Origin: Celeribacter sp. PS-C1
GTDB lineage: Bacteria; Pseudomonadota; Alphaproteobacteria; Rhodobacterales; Rhodobacteraceae
Length of the DNA stretch: 64,000 nucleotides
Reading direction: 5' to 3'
Assembly: GCF_019429625.1 (NCBI RefSeq)
Contig: NZ_JAHXRW010000005.1
Location: forward strand, 1-64,000
Positions 51,128 through 59,386 of this stretch are shown here, piece by piece. A model generated the notes under the pieces. It made no database searches and was not told where the DNA came from. It was given only the letters and a program-made list of their open reading frames with translations. The number at the start of each line of letters is the position of its first letter. Within the stretch, counting starts at the first letter, position 1. A program made the position numbers and the translations under genes.

Positions 51128-52472
51128 GATCAAGCACCGGAAGATCGTGGTTGGCTGCAAAAGCGTCTAGACTGTCGATCAGGATGGTCATTAACTCGTC
51201 GATCTGCGCCTCTGTGATGATCAAAGGCGGGCAGACGAGGAAATGATCGCCTTCCGAGCCGCCACGGGTGCGTCGTGCATAGATGATCAGGCCACGCTCA
51301 TAAGCCAGTTCCACCAGTTCCAGATAGGCATTCCACTCTTTCGGCAGCGGCACCATGTCGTCGCGGTCTTGTGTCAACTCAAAGGCCAGCAAAAGCCCCT
51401 TGCCGCGGACGTGACCGATGAAGGGATAGCGCTCCATCAGCGCCTCAAGACGCGCTTTCAACACATCGCCCATCTTGGCGGCGTTTTCGATGATGCCTTG
51501 GTCCTGCATCTCCTCGAGCACGGCAAGACCGGCGGCACAGGCCAGCGGGTTGCCGGAATAGGTGTAGCCATGCAGGAAGCCGCCCTGCGCCTCGACGACC
51601 TCGACGATGTCACCCTTGGCGACCATGGCGCCCAGAGGTGCGTAGCCTGCAGCCAGACCTTTGGACATCGACACGATGTCCGGGATCACGCCGTAATGCT
51701 CGGAGGCCACGAATTTCCCGGTGCGCCCGGCGCCGGTCATGACCTCGTCGAAAATCAGAAGGATGCCGAATTCGTCGCAAATCTCGCGGATGCGTTTGAA
51801 ATAGCTGTCGGGCGCCACAAGCGCGCCGGTGGAGGCGCCGCCGACAGGCTCCATGATAAAGGCCGCAACACTTTCGGGGCCTTCCTCGATGATCTTGTCA
51901 CGCAGAAGCTCGGCGTATTTCAGGCCGCGTTCGTCCTCGGTGAGATTGTCGCGGTCGAGATAGGTGCGGGGTGCTGCGATCTTTGGCATGTCGCGCAGCA
52001 TCGGATCGAAGGGGCGCGCCAGCGGATCATAGCCTGTGAGCGCCAGCGTGCCCAAGGTCGAGCCGTGATAGGAGGGAAAGCGCGAGATGACTTTCCAGCG
52101 TTCCGGTTCGCCTTTGGCCAGCGCATATTGCCGCGCCAGTTTGATACAGGACTCGACCGCTTCGGAGCCGCCCGAGACAAAAAACACGCGGTCCAGCCCC
52201 TCCGGCATCATCTCGGCAATTTTTGTCGCGAGATCTTCGGAGGCATGCGTCCGGAAGTGCAAACGGTAGCCAAAGGTCGAGCGGTCCATCTGGGCTTTCA
52301 TTTTGGCCAGAACACGTGGGTTCGAATGGCCGATGTTCGACACCATCGCGCCGGACGAGCCGTCGATGTAGCGTTTGCCGGCTTCGTCGTAGAAATAAAT
52401 CCCCTCGCCCCGATCCAGATAAGGACGCGGCAGCTTGGTGAGGGAAAACATGTGACTCCGATCCTGGGTCAT
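51114..52472 (-). CDS. class III PLP-dependent aminotransferase
   Basis: A 452-aa aminotransferase of the omega/beta-amino acid group. GASSGAMVSN-like start region (DGSSGAMVSNIGHSNPRV), FVSGGSEAVESCIKLARQY, PLP-binding LLIFDEVMTGAGRTG and the Schiff-base lysine in VSMSKGLAAGYAPLGAM are present. Class III enzymes act on amines away from the alpha carbon, such as beta-amino acids, or at alpha positions in some cases. The following CoA-transferase and thiolase suggest the product is a beta-keto acid. ATG 52470-52472 lies one base after the ATPase stop. Confidence 0.9.
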   Translation of the reverse strand: MTQDRSHMFSLTKLPRPYLDRGEGIYFYDEAGKRYIDGSSGAMVSNIGHSNPRVLAKMKAQMDRSTFGYRLHFRTHASEDLATKIAEMMPEGLDRVFFVSGGSEAVESCIKLARQYALAKGEPERWKVISRFPSYHGSTLGTLALTGYDPLARPFDPMLRDMPKIAAPRTYLDRDNLTEDERGLKYAELLRDKIIEEGPESVAAFIMEPVGGASTGALVAPDSYFKRIREICDEFGILLIFDEVMTGAGRTGKFVASEHYGVIPDIVSMSKGLAAGYAPLGAMVAKGDIVEVVEAQGGFLHGYTYSGNPLACAAGLAVLEEMQDQGIIENAAKMGDVLKARLEALMERYPFIGHVRGKGLLLAFELTQDRDDMVPLPKEWNAYLELVELAYERGLIIYARRTRGGSEGDHFLVCPPLIITEAQIDELMTILIDSLDAFAANHDLPVLDHETA

Positions 52473-52473
52473 T

Positions 52474-53256
52474 TTACTTGGCGCCTTCAGCATATTGAGA
52501 GAGATGTTTGCGGAGGAATTCGCGGGTCCGTTCCTCGGTCGGGTTCTGGAACACCACGGAGGGCGGGCCTTCCTCGACCACGACACCTTTGTCCATGAAG
52601 ATCACGCGATCACAGACGGAGGCCGCGAAATCCATTTCGTGGGTGACGATGATCATGGTCATGTGCTCTTCGGCGAGGCGTTTCATGACGAGGTTCACCT
52701 CTTCGACCAGTTCCGGGTCGAGTGCCGAGGTGGCTTCATCAAAGAGCATGAGTTTCGGTTTCATGGCCAACGCACGGGCGATGGCGACTCGCTGTTTCTG
52801 GCCGCCAGAAAGCTGTGAGGGGAAATAGTCGATCCGTTCCAACATGCCGACGTGCTTGAGTTGTTCCTCGGCCAAGGCGTTTGCCTCGGCGTCGGAGATG
52901 CCTTTGAGCATTTTCGGCGCCATGGTGACGTTGTCGCGCACAGAGAGATGCGGGAAGAGGTTGAAATGTTGGAACACCATCCCGACCTGTTGGCGCATCG
53001 CGTTGATGTGCTTTTCATATTGGCGGTAGGGCAGATCTTTGTTGATCTGCACGCCGTCGAGCCAGACCTCGCCGCCTGTGAGCGGATCAAGATCGTTGAT
53101 CGCGCGCAGAAGCGTCGATTTGCCTGACCCGGACGGGCCGATGATGGCGACAATCTCGCCCCGGTCGACGGAGAGCGAAATGTCCTTGAGCACTTCCAAT
53201 TCGCCGTAGGATTTCTGGGCGTGACGGATGTCTACGAATTTGTTGGCTTCGGTCAT
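52474..53256 (-). CDS. polar amino-acid ABC transporter ATP-binding protein (importer 3)
   Basis: A 260-aa GlnQ/HisP-type ATPase: Walker [11 protein letters not shown], signature [15 protein letters not shown], Walker [23 protein letters not shown] 53254-53256 (MTEANKFVD) was chosen; the longer frame start lies inside the permease gene. It sits between the permease genes and the aminotransferase gene, so importer and catabolic enzymes are one transcript. Confidence 0.93.
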   Translation of the reverse strand: MTEANKFVDIRHAQKSYGELEVLKDISLSVDRGEIVAIIGPSGSGKSTLLRAINDLDPLTGGEVWLDGVQINKDLPYRQYEKHINAMRQQVGMVFQHFNLFPHLSVRDNVTMAPKMLKGISDAEANALAEEQLKHVGMLERIDYFPSQLSGGQKQRVAIARALAMKPKLMLFDEATSALDPELVEEVNLVMKRLAEEHMTMIIVTHEMDFAASVCDRVIFMDKGVVVEEGPPSVVFQNPTEERTREFLRKHLSQYAEGAK

Positions 53257-53272
53257 GTCAGATCCTTGAAGC

Positions 53273-53929
53273 TTAGCGGGAGAGCGCGGTTTTGCGTTCG
53301 ATCTTGCGCAAGACGGCTTCCATCCCGAGGTTGACGATATAGTAGAAAAGGGCGGCGACGGCGTAGAATTCAAACGGCCGATATGTGCGCCCGATGGCGA
53401 GTTGCGAGGAGAGGGTCAGCTCGGAAACGCCGATCACCGAGACCAGAGCGGAATCCTTGAGCAGTGCGATCATGTTGTTGCCAATGGGCGGGATCACATC
53501 GCGCACGGCCTGCGGGATGACCACCTTGCGGAGCGCCTGACCGCGCGAACAGCCAAGGGTGCGGGCGGCTTCCATTTGACCTTTGTCGACGGCCAGAATG
53601 GCGGTCTGGATCAGTTCGGAATTGTAGACCGCGAAATGCAGGCCCAGCCCGATCACCCCGGCGACAAAGGCCGGAAGGTCGATGCCGAGTTCCACAAGCC
53701 CGAAATAGATCAGGAACAGCTGCAACAGAAGCGGTGTGCCCATGAAGAGCCAGGCGAAGAAGCGCACCGGGAGACGCAGGATCCACGGCGCGTAAAGCGC
53801 GGTGACCGCGAACAGGATGCCACCGAAAAAGCTCAGTATCGCGGAGCAGACGGTGATGGCGATGGTCCAGAGGACGCCGATCAAAATCGTGTCGAGGTAG
53901 CCGGGGACAACGCTGAAATCAAGACCCAT
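53273..53929 (-). CDS. polar amino-acid ABC transporter permease (importer 3)
   Basis: A 218-aa HisM-type permease with about five helices. [20 protein letters not shown] is the N-terminal signature, and [20 protein letters not shown] the EAA loop. It pairs with the permease encoded 39 bases upstream. GC-rich coding, no oddities seen. Confidence 0.92.
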   Translation of the reverse strand: MGLDFSVVPGYLDTILIGVLWTIAITVCSAILSFFGGILFAVTALYAPWILRLPVRFFAWLFMGTPLLLQLFLIYFGLVELGIDLPAFVAGVIGLGLHFAVYNSELIQTAILAVDKGQMEAARTLGCSRGQALRKVVIPQAVRDVIPPIGNNMIALLKDSALVSVIGVSELTLSSQLAIGRTYRPFEFYAVAALFYYIVNLGMEAVLRKIERKTALSR

Positions 53930-53968
53930 GGGATGCGCCTTTCGATGTCTGAATTGGGATGAGGCGGA

Positions 53969-54616
53969 TCATGGCAGGCGCGCCTTTCGGTCGAGAAATG
54001 CGATGCCTTTGCCGGTCACGGTGATGATGATCATGTAGAGAATGCCCGCGATGAAAAACATCTCGAAGGGTTTGTAGGTCGAGCCGATATAGCGCTGGGC
54101 CGTGTAAGTTAGTTCGACGACAGAGATCGCGGCGACAAGTGCCGTGCCTTTGATCTGCGCGTTGATGTTGACGCCAAGCGGGCGGATCATCAGGCGCATC
54201 GCCTGCGGCAGGGTCACCTTTCGAAATGCCTGTGCGCGGGACAGGCCCAAGGTGCGCGCAGCCTCGGTCTGACCATGGTCGACGGAGACAATCGCGCCGC
54301 GCATGGTTTCGGTCATATAGGCGCCGATATTGACGCCAAGTCCGATCACACCGGCCTCGAAGGCATCGAGTTGAATGCCGATCTGGGGGCCGCCGAAATA
54401 GAGGATGAACAGTTGGATCAGCGCGGGCGTGCCGCGAAAGACGCTGACATAGGCCGCGCCGAGAAACCGAAGCAGGGCAAAGCGCGACAGGCGCGCTGCG
54501 GCGCCAAGCGCGCCACAGGCCAGCCCCAGCAGGATGGTGAGCACCGACAATTCGATGGTCACGACGGCGGCCTCTAGGAAATAGGGATAGACCCTAAGGA
54601 TGAGCTCAAAATCCAT
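53969..54616 (-). CDS. polar amino-acid ABC transporter permease (importer 3)
   Basis: A 215-aa HisM-type permease. YVSVFRGTPALIQLFILYFG is the N-terminal signature, and ARTLGLSRAQAFRKVTLPQA the EAA loop; GVNINAQIKGTALVAAISVVE follows. About five helices. Separated from the binding-protein gene by a strong hairpin at 54651-54685. Confidence 0.92.
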   Translation of the reverse strand: MDFELILRVYPYFLEAAVVTIELSVLTILLGLACGALGAAARLSRFALLRFLGAAYVSVFRGTPALIQLFILYFGGPQIGIQLDAFEAGVIGLGVNIGAYMTETMRGAIVSVDHGQTEAARTLGLSRAQAFRKVTLPQAMRLMIRPLGVNINAQIKGTALVAAISVVELTYTAQRYIGSTYKPFEMFFIAGILYMIIITVTGKGIAFLDRKARLP

Positions 54617-54650
54617 GGGGGTGGGGCTTTCTCACGGGAGGATCGAAAGG

Positions 54651-54685
54651 GGCTGACCCGCCGGAAGGGGCCGGACGGATCAGCC
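54651..54685 (-). promoter_or_regulatory. hairpin between binding-protein and permease genes
   Basis: A long stem: GGCTGA pairs with TCAGCC, then CCG with CGG, then CCGG with CCGG, with one mismatch and one bulge (54651-54664 with 54671-54685). Only three T residues follow on the minus strand. It lies 11 bases after the binding-protein stop, the same place as in importers 1 and 2. Confidence 0.6.
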
Positions 54686-54695
54686 ACAGAAGTGA

Positions 54696-55481
54696 TCAGC
54701 GGATGTCTTCGCCGATCCACTCTTCTGCAATGGTGGTGTAGGTGCCGTCTTCCATCATGGCGTCGAGCGCCTCTTGCATGGCAGCTTTCAGTTCCGGGTT
54801 GTTCTTGCGAATTGCGATGCCAGCGCCGAAGGGTTCGGTCTCCGGATCGTTGAACATTTCATATTCGTAGCCGTTCTCTTTGAGCGCGAGAATGGCGGCG
54901 ATGGAGTCGTTCACGATGGCGTCCACGCGGCCGTTTTCCAGTTCGAGCAGCAGTTCCGGCAGACCTTTGTAGGTGCGGACTTTATAGCCTTTGTCCTTGG
55001 CCCATTCTTCATGGGTTTCACCCAGGGTCACGCCAACGCGCACATCTTCGAGATCGGCGAGCGAGGAAATGCCGCTGCCCGGTTTGGTAAAGATCGCGCG
55101 GCCTGTGGTGTAGTAGGGGCCCACGAAATCGACGACTTCGGCGCGCTCGTCCGTGATGGTCATGGAGCCGACGATGGCGTCGTATTTGTTGGCCAGAAGC
55201 CCGCCGATGATGCCGTCCCATGCGGTGGTGACGATCTCGGTCTCAAGGCCGATGCGGTTGTTGATCTCTGTGCCGATGGCCGGGTCAAAGCCCACGACCT
55301 CATTCGTGTCGCTCACAAAGTTGAACGGCGGGTAGGCGCCGGACATGGCGATCCGCATCACGCCTTTTTCTTTTAGTGTTTCAAGCTCTTCTGCCGCCAG
55401 AGGGGCGGTGATGCTCAGCCCGGCGAGGGCAAAGCTGCCCGCCATTACGGCCGATTTGATGAAGGTTCTGCGCTTGGTCAT
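54696..55481 (-). CDS. periplasmic amino-acid-binding protein (importer 3)
   Basis: A 261-aa family 3 solute-binding protein. Signal peptide MTKRRTFIKSAVMAGSFALA and on to APLAAEE. ETLKEKGVMRIAMSGAYPPF begins lobe 1; NEVVGFDPAIGTEINNRIG and KYDAIVGSMTITDERAEVVD follow. ATG 55479-55481 has AGGAGAG just upstream. It is the first gene of the nine-gene run, divergent from the LysR regulator. The ligand is probably the substrate of the aminotransferase or M20 enzyme. Confidence 0.93.
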   Translation of the reverse strand: MTKRRTFIKSAVMAGSFALAGLSITAPLAAEELETLKEKGVMRIAMSGAYPPFNFVSDTNEVVGFDPAIGTEINNRIGLETEIVTTAWDGIIGGLLANKYDAIVGSMTITDERAEVVDFVGPYYTTGRAIFTKPGSGISSLADLEDVRVGVTLGETHEEWAKDKGYKVRTYKGLPELLLELENGRVDAIVNDSIAAILALKENGYEYEMFNDPETEPFGAGIAIRKNNPELKAAMQEALDAMMEDGTYTTIAEEWIGEDIR

Positions 55482-55629
55482 GTCACTCTCCTGATGGTCC
55501 ATCTGTCTTTTGAAGCGGCTTTAAGCCGTCTGATTTCTTCGGCGTCGAAGGCCGCCTTGGCGAAAAAGCTTGCATGTGGCCCATCATCACGCAAATAAAT
55601 AATACAAATGTTCAACATTGGTGAAATCT

Positions 55630-56586
55630 ATGGTTAAGCCTTACGAACAGAGATTCCCCTGGCATCTCGACTGGAATTTGCTTCGCACCTTCATGGTGGT
55701 GGTCGAACAACGCGGGATTTCGCGGGCAGCGGATTACCTCGGGTTGAAGCAGCCCACGATCTCGTCGGCGCTCAAAAGGCTTGAGGACACGACCGGGCAT
55801 CAGTTGATCGTCAGAAAACCGAATGAATTCAACGTGACACGTGCCGGGCGCTTGCTCTACGGCGAGTGTTCGTCGATCTTTGGCGCAGTCTCGCAACTGC
55901 CGTCTTTGCTCGAGGATGGGACGGAAGAATTGCGCGGGCATATCTCCATTGTCACCGCGTCGCATGTGATCAGTGAGCATTTCGATGACGCGCTGCACGC
56001 CTTCACAGAGGCGCACCCCAAGGTCAGTTTTTCCTTCACCGTCGCCGACAGTGAAGAGATCGTGTCGCGGGTGAACCAGAACCGGGCGTCCTTGGGGATC
56101 TGCCTTTTGCATAAAATACCGGCAGGGTTGAAGGCGCAGGTGCTCTACCGAGAGTATTTCGGCCTCTATTGCGGGCCGCGGCATCGGTTGTTTGATCGTG
56201 AAACGATTCCCCTCGCCGAACTGGAAGGCGAGCGTTCCGTGTCGTTTCAGACCGAAACCGATGGTGGCCCGCTGGAGCCCGTGGCGCGGTTGAGGGCGCG
56301 GGCCAAGATCGCTTCGGGATGGAGTGGCGTGTCGGCCAGCCTGCACGAATTGCGCCGGATGATCATCACCAATGTCGGCATAGGGTCTTTGCCCATGCAT
56401 GTGGCAAAGCGTGACGTCGATCTGGGGCGTTTGCGGCAATTGCCGCCCTATGACGATCTGCCCTTGGTCAACATTTACATTTTGACCAACCCGCGCCGGA
56501 AACTCTCGGTGGCGGAGCATGCGTTTCTTGAGGCCTGTGACGCTGCCATTGCGGGGGCTAGTCTGGAAGAGCGCACCTATCGCTGA
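55630..56586 (+). CDS. LysR-family transcriptional regulator
   Basis: A 318-aa regulator. Helix-turn-helix near residues 18-60 (GISRAADYLGLKQPTISSALKRLE), then a periplasmic-binding-like effector domain (LRGHISIVTASHVISEHFDD, SFTVADSEEIVSRVNQNRAS). ATG 55630 gives the usual N-terminus; an in-frame TTG at 55618 is unlikely. It is divergent from the importer 3 operon with a 148-base shared region that includes ATACAAATGTTCAACAT, so it probably controls that operon. Inducer unknown. Confidence 0.92.
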   Translation: MVKPYEQRFPWHLDWNLLRTFMVVVEQRGISRAADYLGLKQPTISSALKRLEDTTGHQLIVRKPNEFNVTRAGRLLYGECSSIFGAVSQLPSLLEDGTEELRGHISIVTASHVISEHFDDALHAFTEAHPKVSFSFTVADSEEIVSRVNQNRASLGICLLHKIPAGLKAQVLYREYFGLYCGPRHRLFDRETIPLAELEGERSVSFQTETDGGPLEPVARLRARAKIASGWSGVSASLHELRRMIITNVGIGSLPMHVAKRDVDLGRLRQLPPYDDLPLVNIYILTNPRRKLSVAEHAFLEACDAAIAGASLEERTYR

Positions 56587-56691
56587 CCAGCTGCGGAGCT
56601 CACCCGCGCGCAGAGATCGAAGAGATAAAGCGCAAAGCCTTCCTCAGCTCTCCGAACGCGGGGCGCATTTGGGACGTCAGGCGATGTGCTG

Positions 56692-56892
56692 TCATTTCGT
56701 CAGGATCAACTTGCCCGCGCGGGTGATGCGCAGGGTGTAAAGCTGGCCGTCCAGATTGATCTGGCGCGTGCTGCCATCGGCAATCAGGCTACGGGCATCG
56801 ACGGGGGGAAGTTGACCGGCATCTGCGGTCATCGAAGTTACATGTGCGTTCATATCGGAGGCCTTTAAGGTCTTGTCGTTTTCATCGGTCAT
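56692..56892 (-). CDS. hemP: hemin uptake protein HemP
   Basis: A 66-aa protein with the HemP ending: DARSLIADGSTRQINLDGQL, then YTLRITRAGKLILTK at the C-terminus. HemP proteins act in hemin uptake and, in some bacteria, activate the hemin receptor gene. No hemin receptor or transporter gene is adjacent in the window, so this copy stands alone. Expression is usually iron-controlled; no confident iron box was identified. Confidence 0.9.
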   Translation of the reverse strand: MTDENDKTLKASDMNAHVTSMTADAGQLPPVDARSLIADGSTRQINLDGQLYTLRITRAGKLILTK

Positions 56893-57242
56893 ATTGACCC
56901 GCCTGCCTTGCGGGTGGGCGGTGCGTTTATCGCGCGGTTAAAATCACCAAGACTGGCTGGACGTTTTTCGTCTCTGCTTGCCTAGGATGTCGCGCTGTCC
57001 ACGCGACTCGCCGAAGTGCTTCGGTCCTGTTGACTGGATATTAAACCTTAGTTTTTCTGTCAACTTTATCTGGACATGAAATTTTAAAAGATGTCGTGGA
57101 ACGTTGCGTTCACAATGGGACATGCGGCAAATTTTAATATTGACGAAGTTGTCATTTCTAATGTTTGAAGAAAGAGCGCCGAGGTGCATATGAGGGTGGC
57201 AGCCATGTTTTGTGCCGTAACGATTTCAGGAGAAGCACCGAA
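56893..57242. other. divergent intergenic region hemP / RND operon
   Basis: About 350 bases. It should contain promoters for hemP (minus) and the efflux operon (plus). TTGAC boxes face each other within GTTGAC (57029-57034) and GTCAAC (57059-57064), a 6-bp inverted repeat around an AT-rich centre. AGGAG at 57229-57233 is the ribosome site for ATG 57243. No gene seen. Confidence 0.45.
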
Positions 57243-58310
57243 ATGACACCGCGAAAAACAGTCGGAACACCGCTCGGATGGCTCGTCATGGCGTTGTTTC
57301 CCATGACACTTTGGGCAGAAACGCCCATGGCCGTCGAGGTGATCAAGGCCCAATCGCATCCCATCGAACAGGAATTGCGGCTGGTCGGGTCGGTCGAGGC
57401 CTCCGACAGTTTTCCAGCGTCATTTCGGCGCGGTGGGCAGATCGACGTGTTCAACGCCGAGATCGGCATGCATTTCAACGCGGGTGACGTGATCGCCCGA
57501 ATTGATCCGACAAATATTGTCGCCGAACTCGATGCGGCCAGAGCCAACCTTGACGCGGCGGAGGCGGCCTTGGTTCAGGCGGATCAGGCCCGCACGCGCG
57601 CCCAGAACCTTTTGGATCGCGGCGTCGGCACGCAGGCGCAATATGACGAAGCGCAGCAAAGCTATCTGGCCGCCAAGGCCACGCGGGATCAGGCCGTAGC
57701 GCTTTTGGAAACTGCGGAACAGGCCAATGACGACACAGTCCTGCGCGCCGCGCGCGATGTCATCGTCACGGATCGTTTCGTCGATCTGGGGGAGGTGGTC
57801 TCCGCCGGCAAAGCCGTGGTGCAACTGGCCCCGGAAGGCGAATTGCAGGCCGTCTTTCTCGCCCCCGACGCGGCGGGCCTGTCGCGTATGCGTGGGCGCG
57901 AGGTCGAGTTGGACCCGAACGGCCCGCTGCCACCGTTCAAAGCCTCGGTCACCGAGGTTCTGCCTGTTTTAACCAACACCGGGACGGTTGAAATTCGCGC
58001 GGATATTCCTGTGGATCAGACAGGTGACATTCCTATCGGCACGTCGATCTCCGGTCGTGCCGCCGTTATGACTGACACCCGGATCGTTTTGCCCTGGACT
58101 GCACTCAGTGCCAATGCCGAGGGGCCTGCCGTCTGGCTGGTCGACCCCGAGAGTTTCACAGTCTCCCTGACGTCGGTGACGATTTCGGGTTACGACGACA
58201 CACATGTCGAATTGTCCGAGGGTTTGAGCGATGGCGATCTCGTCGTCGGCGCGGGGTCGCATCTTTTGTTTGACGGGCGCAAAGTCCGAGGCGTGGAGGC
58301 GACAGAATGA
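57243..58310 (+). CDS. RND efflux periplasmic adaptor subunit (first)
   Basis: A 355-aa membrane-fusion protein with signal peptide (to LWAE). Barrel-sandwich halves (IEQELRLVGSVEASDSFPAS) flank a helical hairpin (AELDAARANLDAAEAALVQA and on), followed by a beta-barrel (LQAVFLAPDAAGLSRMRGRE) and C-terminal domain. It links the inner-membrane pump to an outer-membrane channel. ATG 57243 was chosen for AGGAG and the signal peptide. It overlaps the second adaptor gene by 4 bases. Confidence 0.9.
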   Translation: MTPRKTVGTPLGWLVMALFPMTLWAETPMAVEVIKAQSHPIEQELRLVGSVEASDSFPASFRRGGQIDVFNAEIGMHFNAGDVIARIDPTNIVAELDAARANLDAAEAALVQADQARTRAQNLLDRGVGTQAQYDEAQQSYLAAKATRDQAVALLETAEQANDDTVLRAARDVIVTDRFVDLGEVVSAGKAVVQLAPEGELQAVFLAPDAAGLSRMRGREVELDPNGPLPPFKASVTEVLPVLTNTGTVEIRADIPVDQTGDIPIGTSISGRAAVMTDTRIVLPWTALSANAEGPAVWLVDPESFTVSLTSVTISGYDDTHVELSEGLSDGDLVVGAGSHLLFDGRKVRGVEATE

Positions 58311-59386
58311 AACGGATCGTTTTGGGCCTTTGCCTCTGTCTGACTTCCCCGATGTTTGCTGCGGGCTCCGGTCAGACCTCCGAGATCGTGGTCGAAGGCT
58401 TGCGGCCTGTGGTCTCCGAGTTTATCTCTTCGAATCCCTCCGTCGAGCGTCAGTTCTCCGGGGTGATCTGGGGCGAGGACGTGGCGGCCTTGGCGTTTCA
58501 GACCAGCGGACGCATGGCCGCGATGAATGTCGAAGCGGGCGACCGGATCAAGGCGGGGCAGGGTCTTGCAACCCTCGATCAGATCACGCTGGCGCAGGAT
58601 GTTGCCATTGCGGAGGCAGCCGTGTCTTCCGCCGAGGCGCAGGCAGAATTTGCTCAAACGCAATATGACCGTGTGGCCGCTCTCGTGGCCCGCAATGTTG
58701 CCACCACGGCCCAGATCGAGGCGGCGCGCGCCGCCAGAGATGCCGCAGTGGCTCAGGCGGACAGCGCGCGTGCCGATCTGGTTCGCGCGCGTGAGGCGGC
58801 GGGCTACGGTCAGCTGATCGCACCCCGCGATGGCATCGTGTTGAACACCTATGTCGAGCCGGGCACGATGGTGAGTCCGGGTGTGAGCGTGATGGAGATC
58901 GCCGATCCGACGGGGCGTGAGGCGATCATCGATGTGGCGGAAAGCTTTGCCTCGATCATCCCGAAGAATGCGCGTTTCACGGTCTATCACCGCGCCGAAG
59001 GTGTGGCACCGGTCGAGGCGGAGTTGAGTGTGGTCGAACCTGTTGCTGAGACCAGCCTCGACACGCGGCGGCTGCGTCTGATCCTGACCGATCCGCCGGA
59101 GGACTACCGCATCGGCACTCTGATCACCGCGAGCTACAACAGCGACAGAGCACCCGTGATGACCCTGCCGCAAACGGCGATTGGCGGAACGGCTGAGGCA
59201 CCGGGCGTTTGGCGCGTAACGACAGAGGGCGACACGCGGGTCGCACATTTCACGCCTGTCACGCTGGGCGCCGAGGTCGGGGATCGCATCGTGATCGTCG
59301 AAGGCCTCGCAGAAGGCAACGAGATCATCACCCACGGGGTTCACGGATTGGAAGACGGCCAAGAGGTCGGGGAGCGTTTGCAATGA
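58307..59386 (+). CDS. RND efflux periplasmic adaptor subunit (second)
   Basis: A 359-aa second membrane-fusion protein, signal peptide to FAAGS. SGVIWGEDVAALAFQTSGRMA begins the sandwich domain; the hairpin includes IAEAAVSSAEAQAEFAQTQY, and LIAPRDGIVLNTYVEPGTMV is the lipoyl second half. It overlaps both neighbours by 4 bases. Operons with two different adaptors for one RND pump are known, and the two may form a hetero-oligomer. No outer-membrane factor gene is present here. Confidence 0.9.
   Translation: MKRIVLGLCLCLTSPMFAAGSGQTSEIVVEGLRPVVSEFISSNPSVERQFSGVIWGEDVAALAFQTSGRMAAMNVEAGDRIKAGQGLATLDQITLAQDVAIAEAAVSSAEAQAEFAQTQYDRVAALVARNVATTAQIEAARAARDAAVAQADSARADLVRAREAAGYGQLIAPRDGIVLNTYVEPGTMVSPGVSVMEIADPTGREAIIDVAESFASIIPKNARFTVYHRAEGVAPVEAELSVVEPVAETSLDTRRLRLILTDPPEDYRIGTLITASYNSDRAPVMTLPQTAIGGTAEAPGVWRVTTEGDTRVAHFTPVTLGAEVGDRIVIVEGLAEGNEIITHGVHGLEDGQEVGERLQ

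Noticed and set aside
59209-59382. N-terminal extension of the RND pump
   Set aside because: It runs through the adaptor gene in another frame and is Arg-rich; ATG 59383 starts directly at the first membrane helix.
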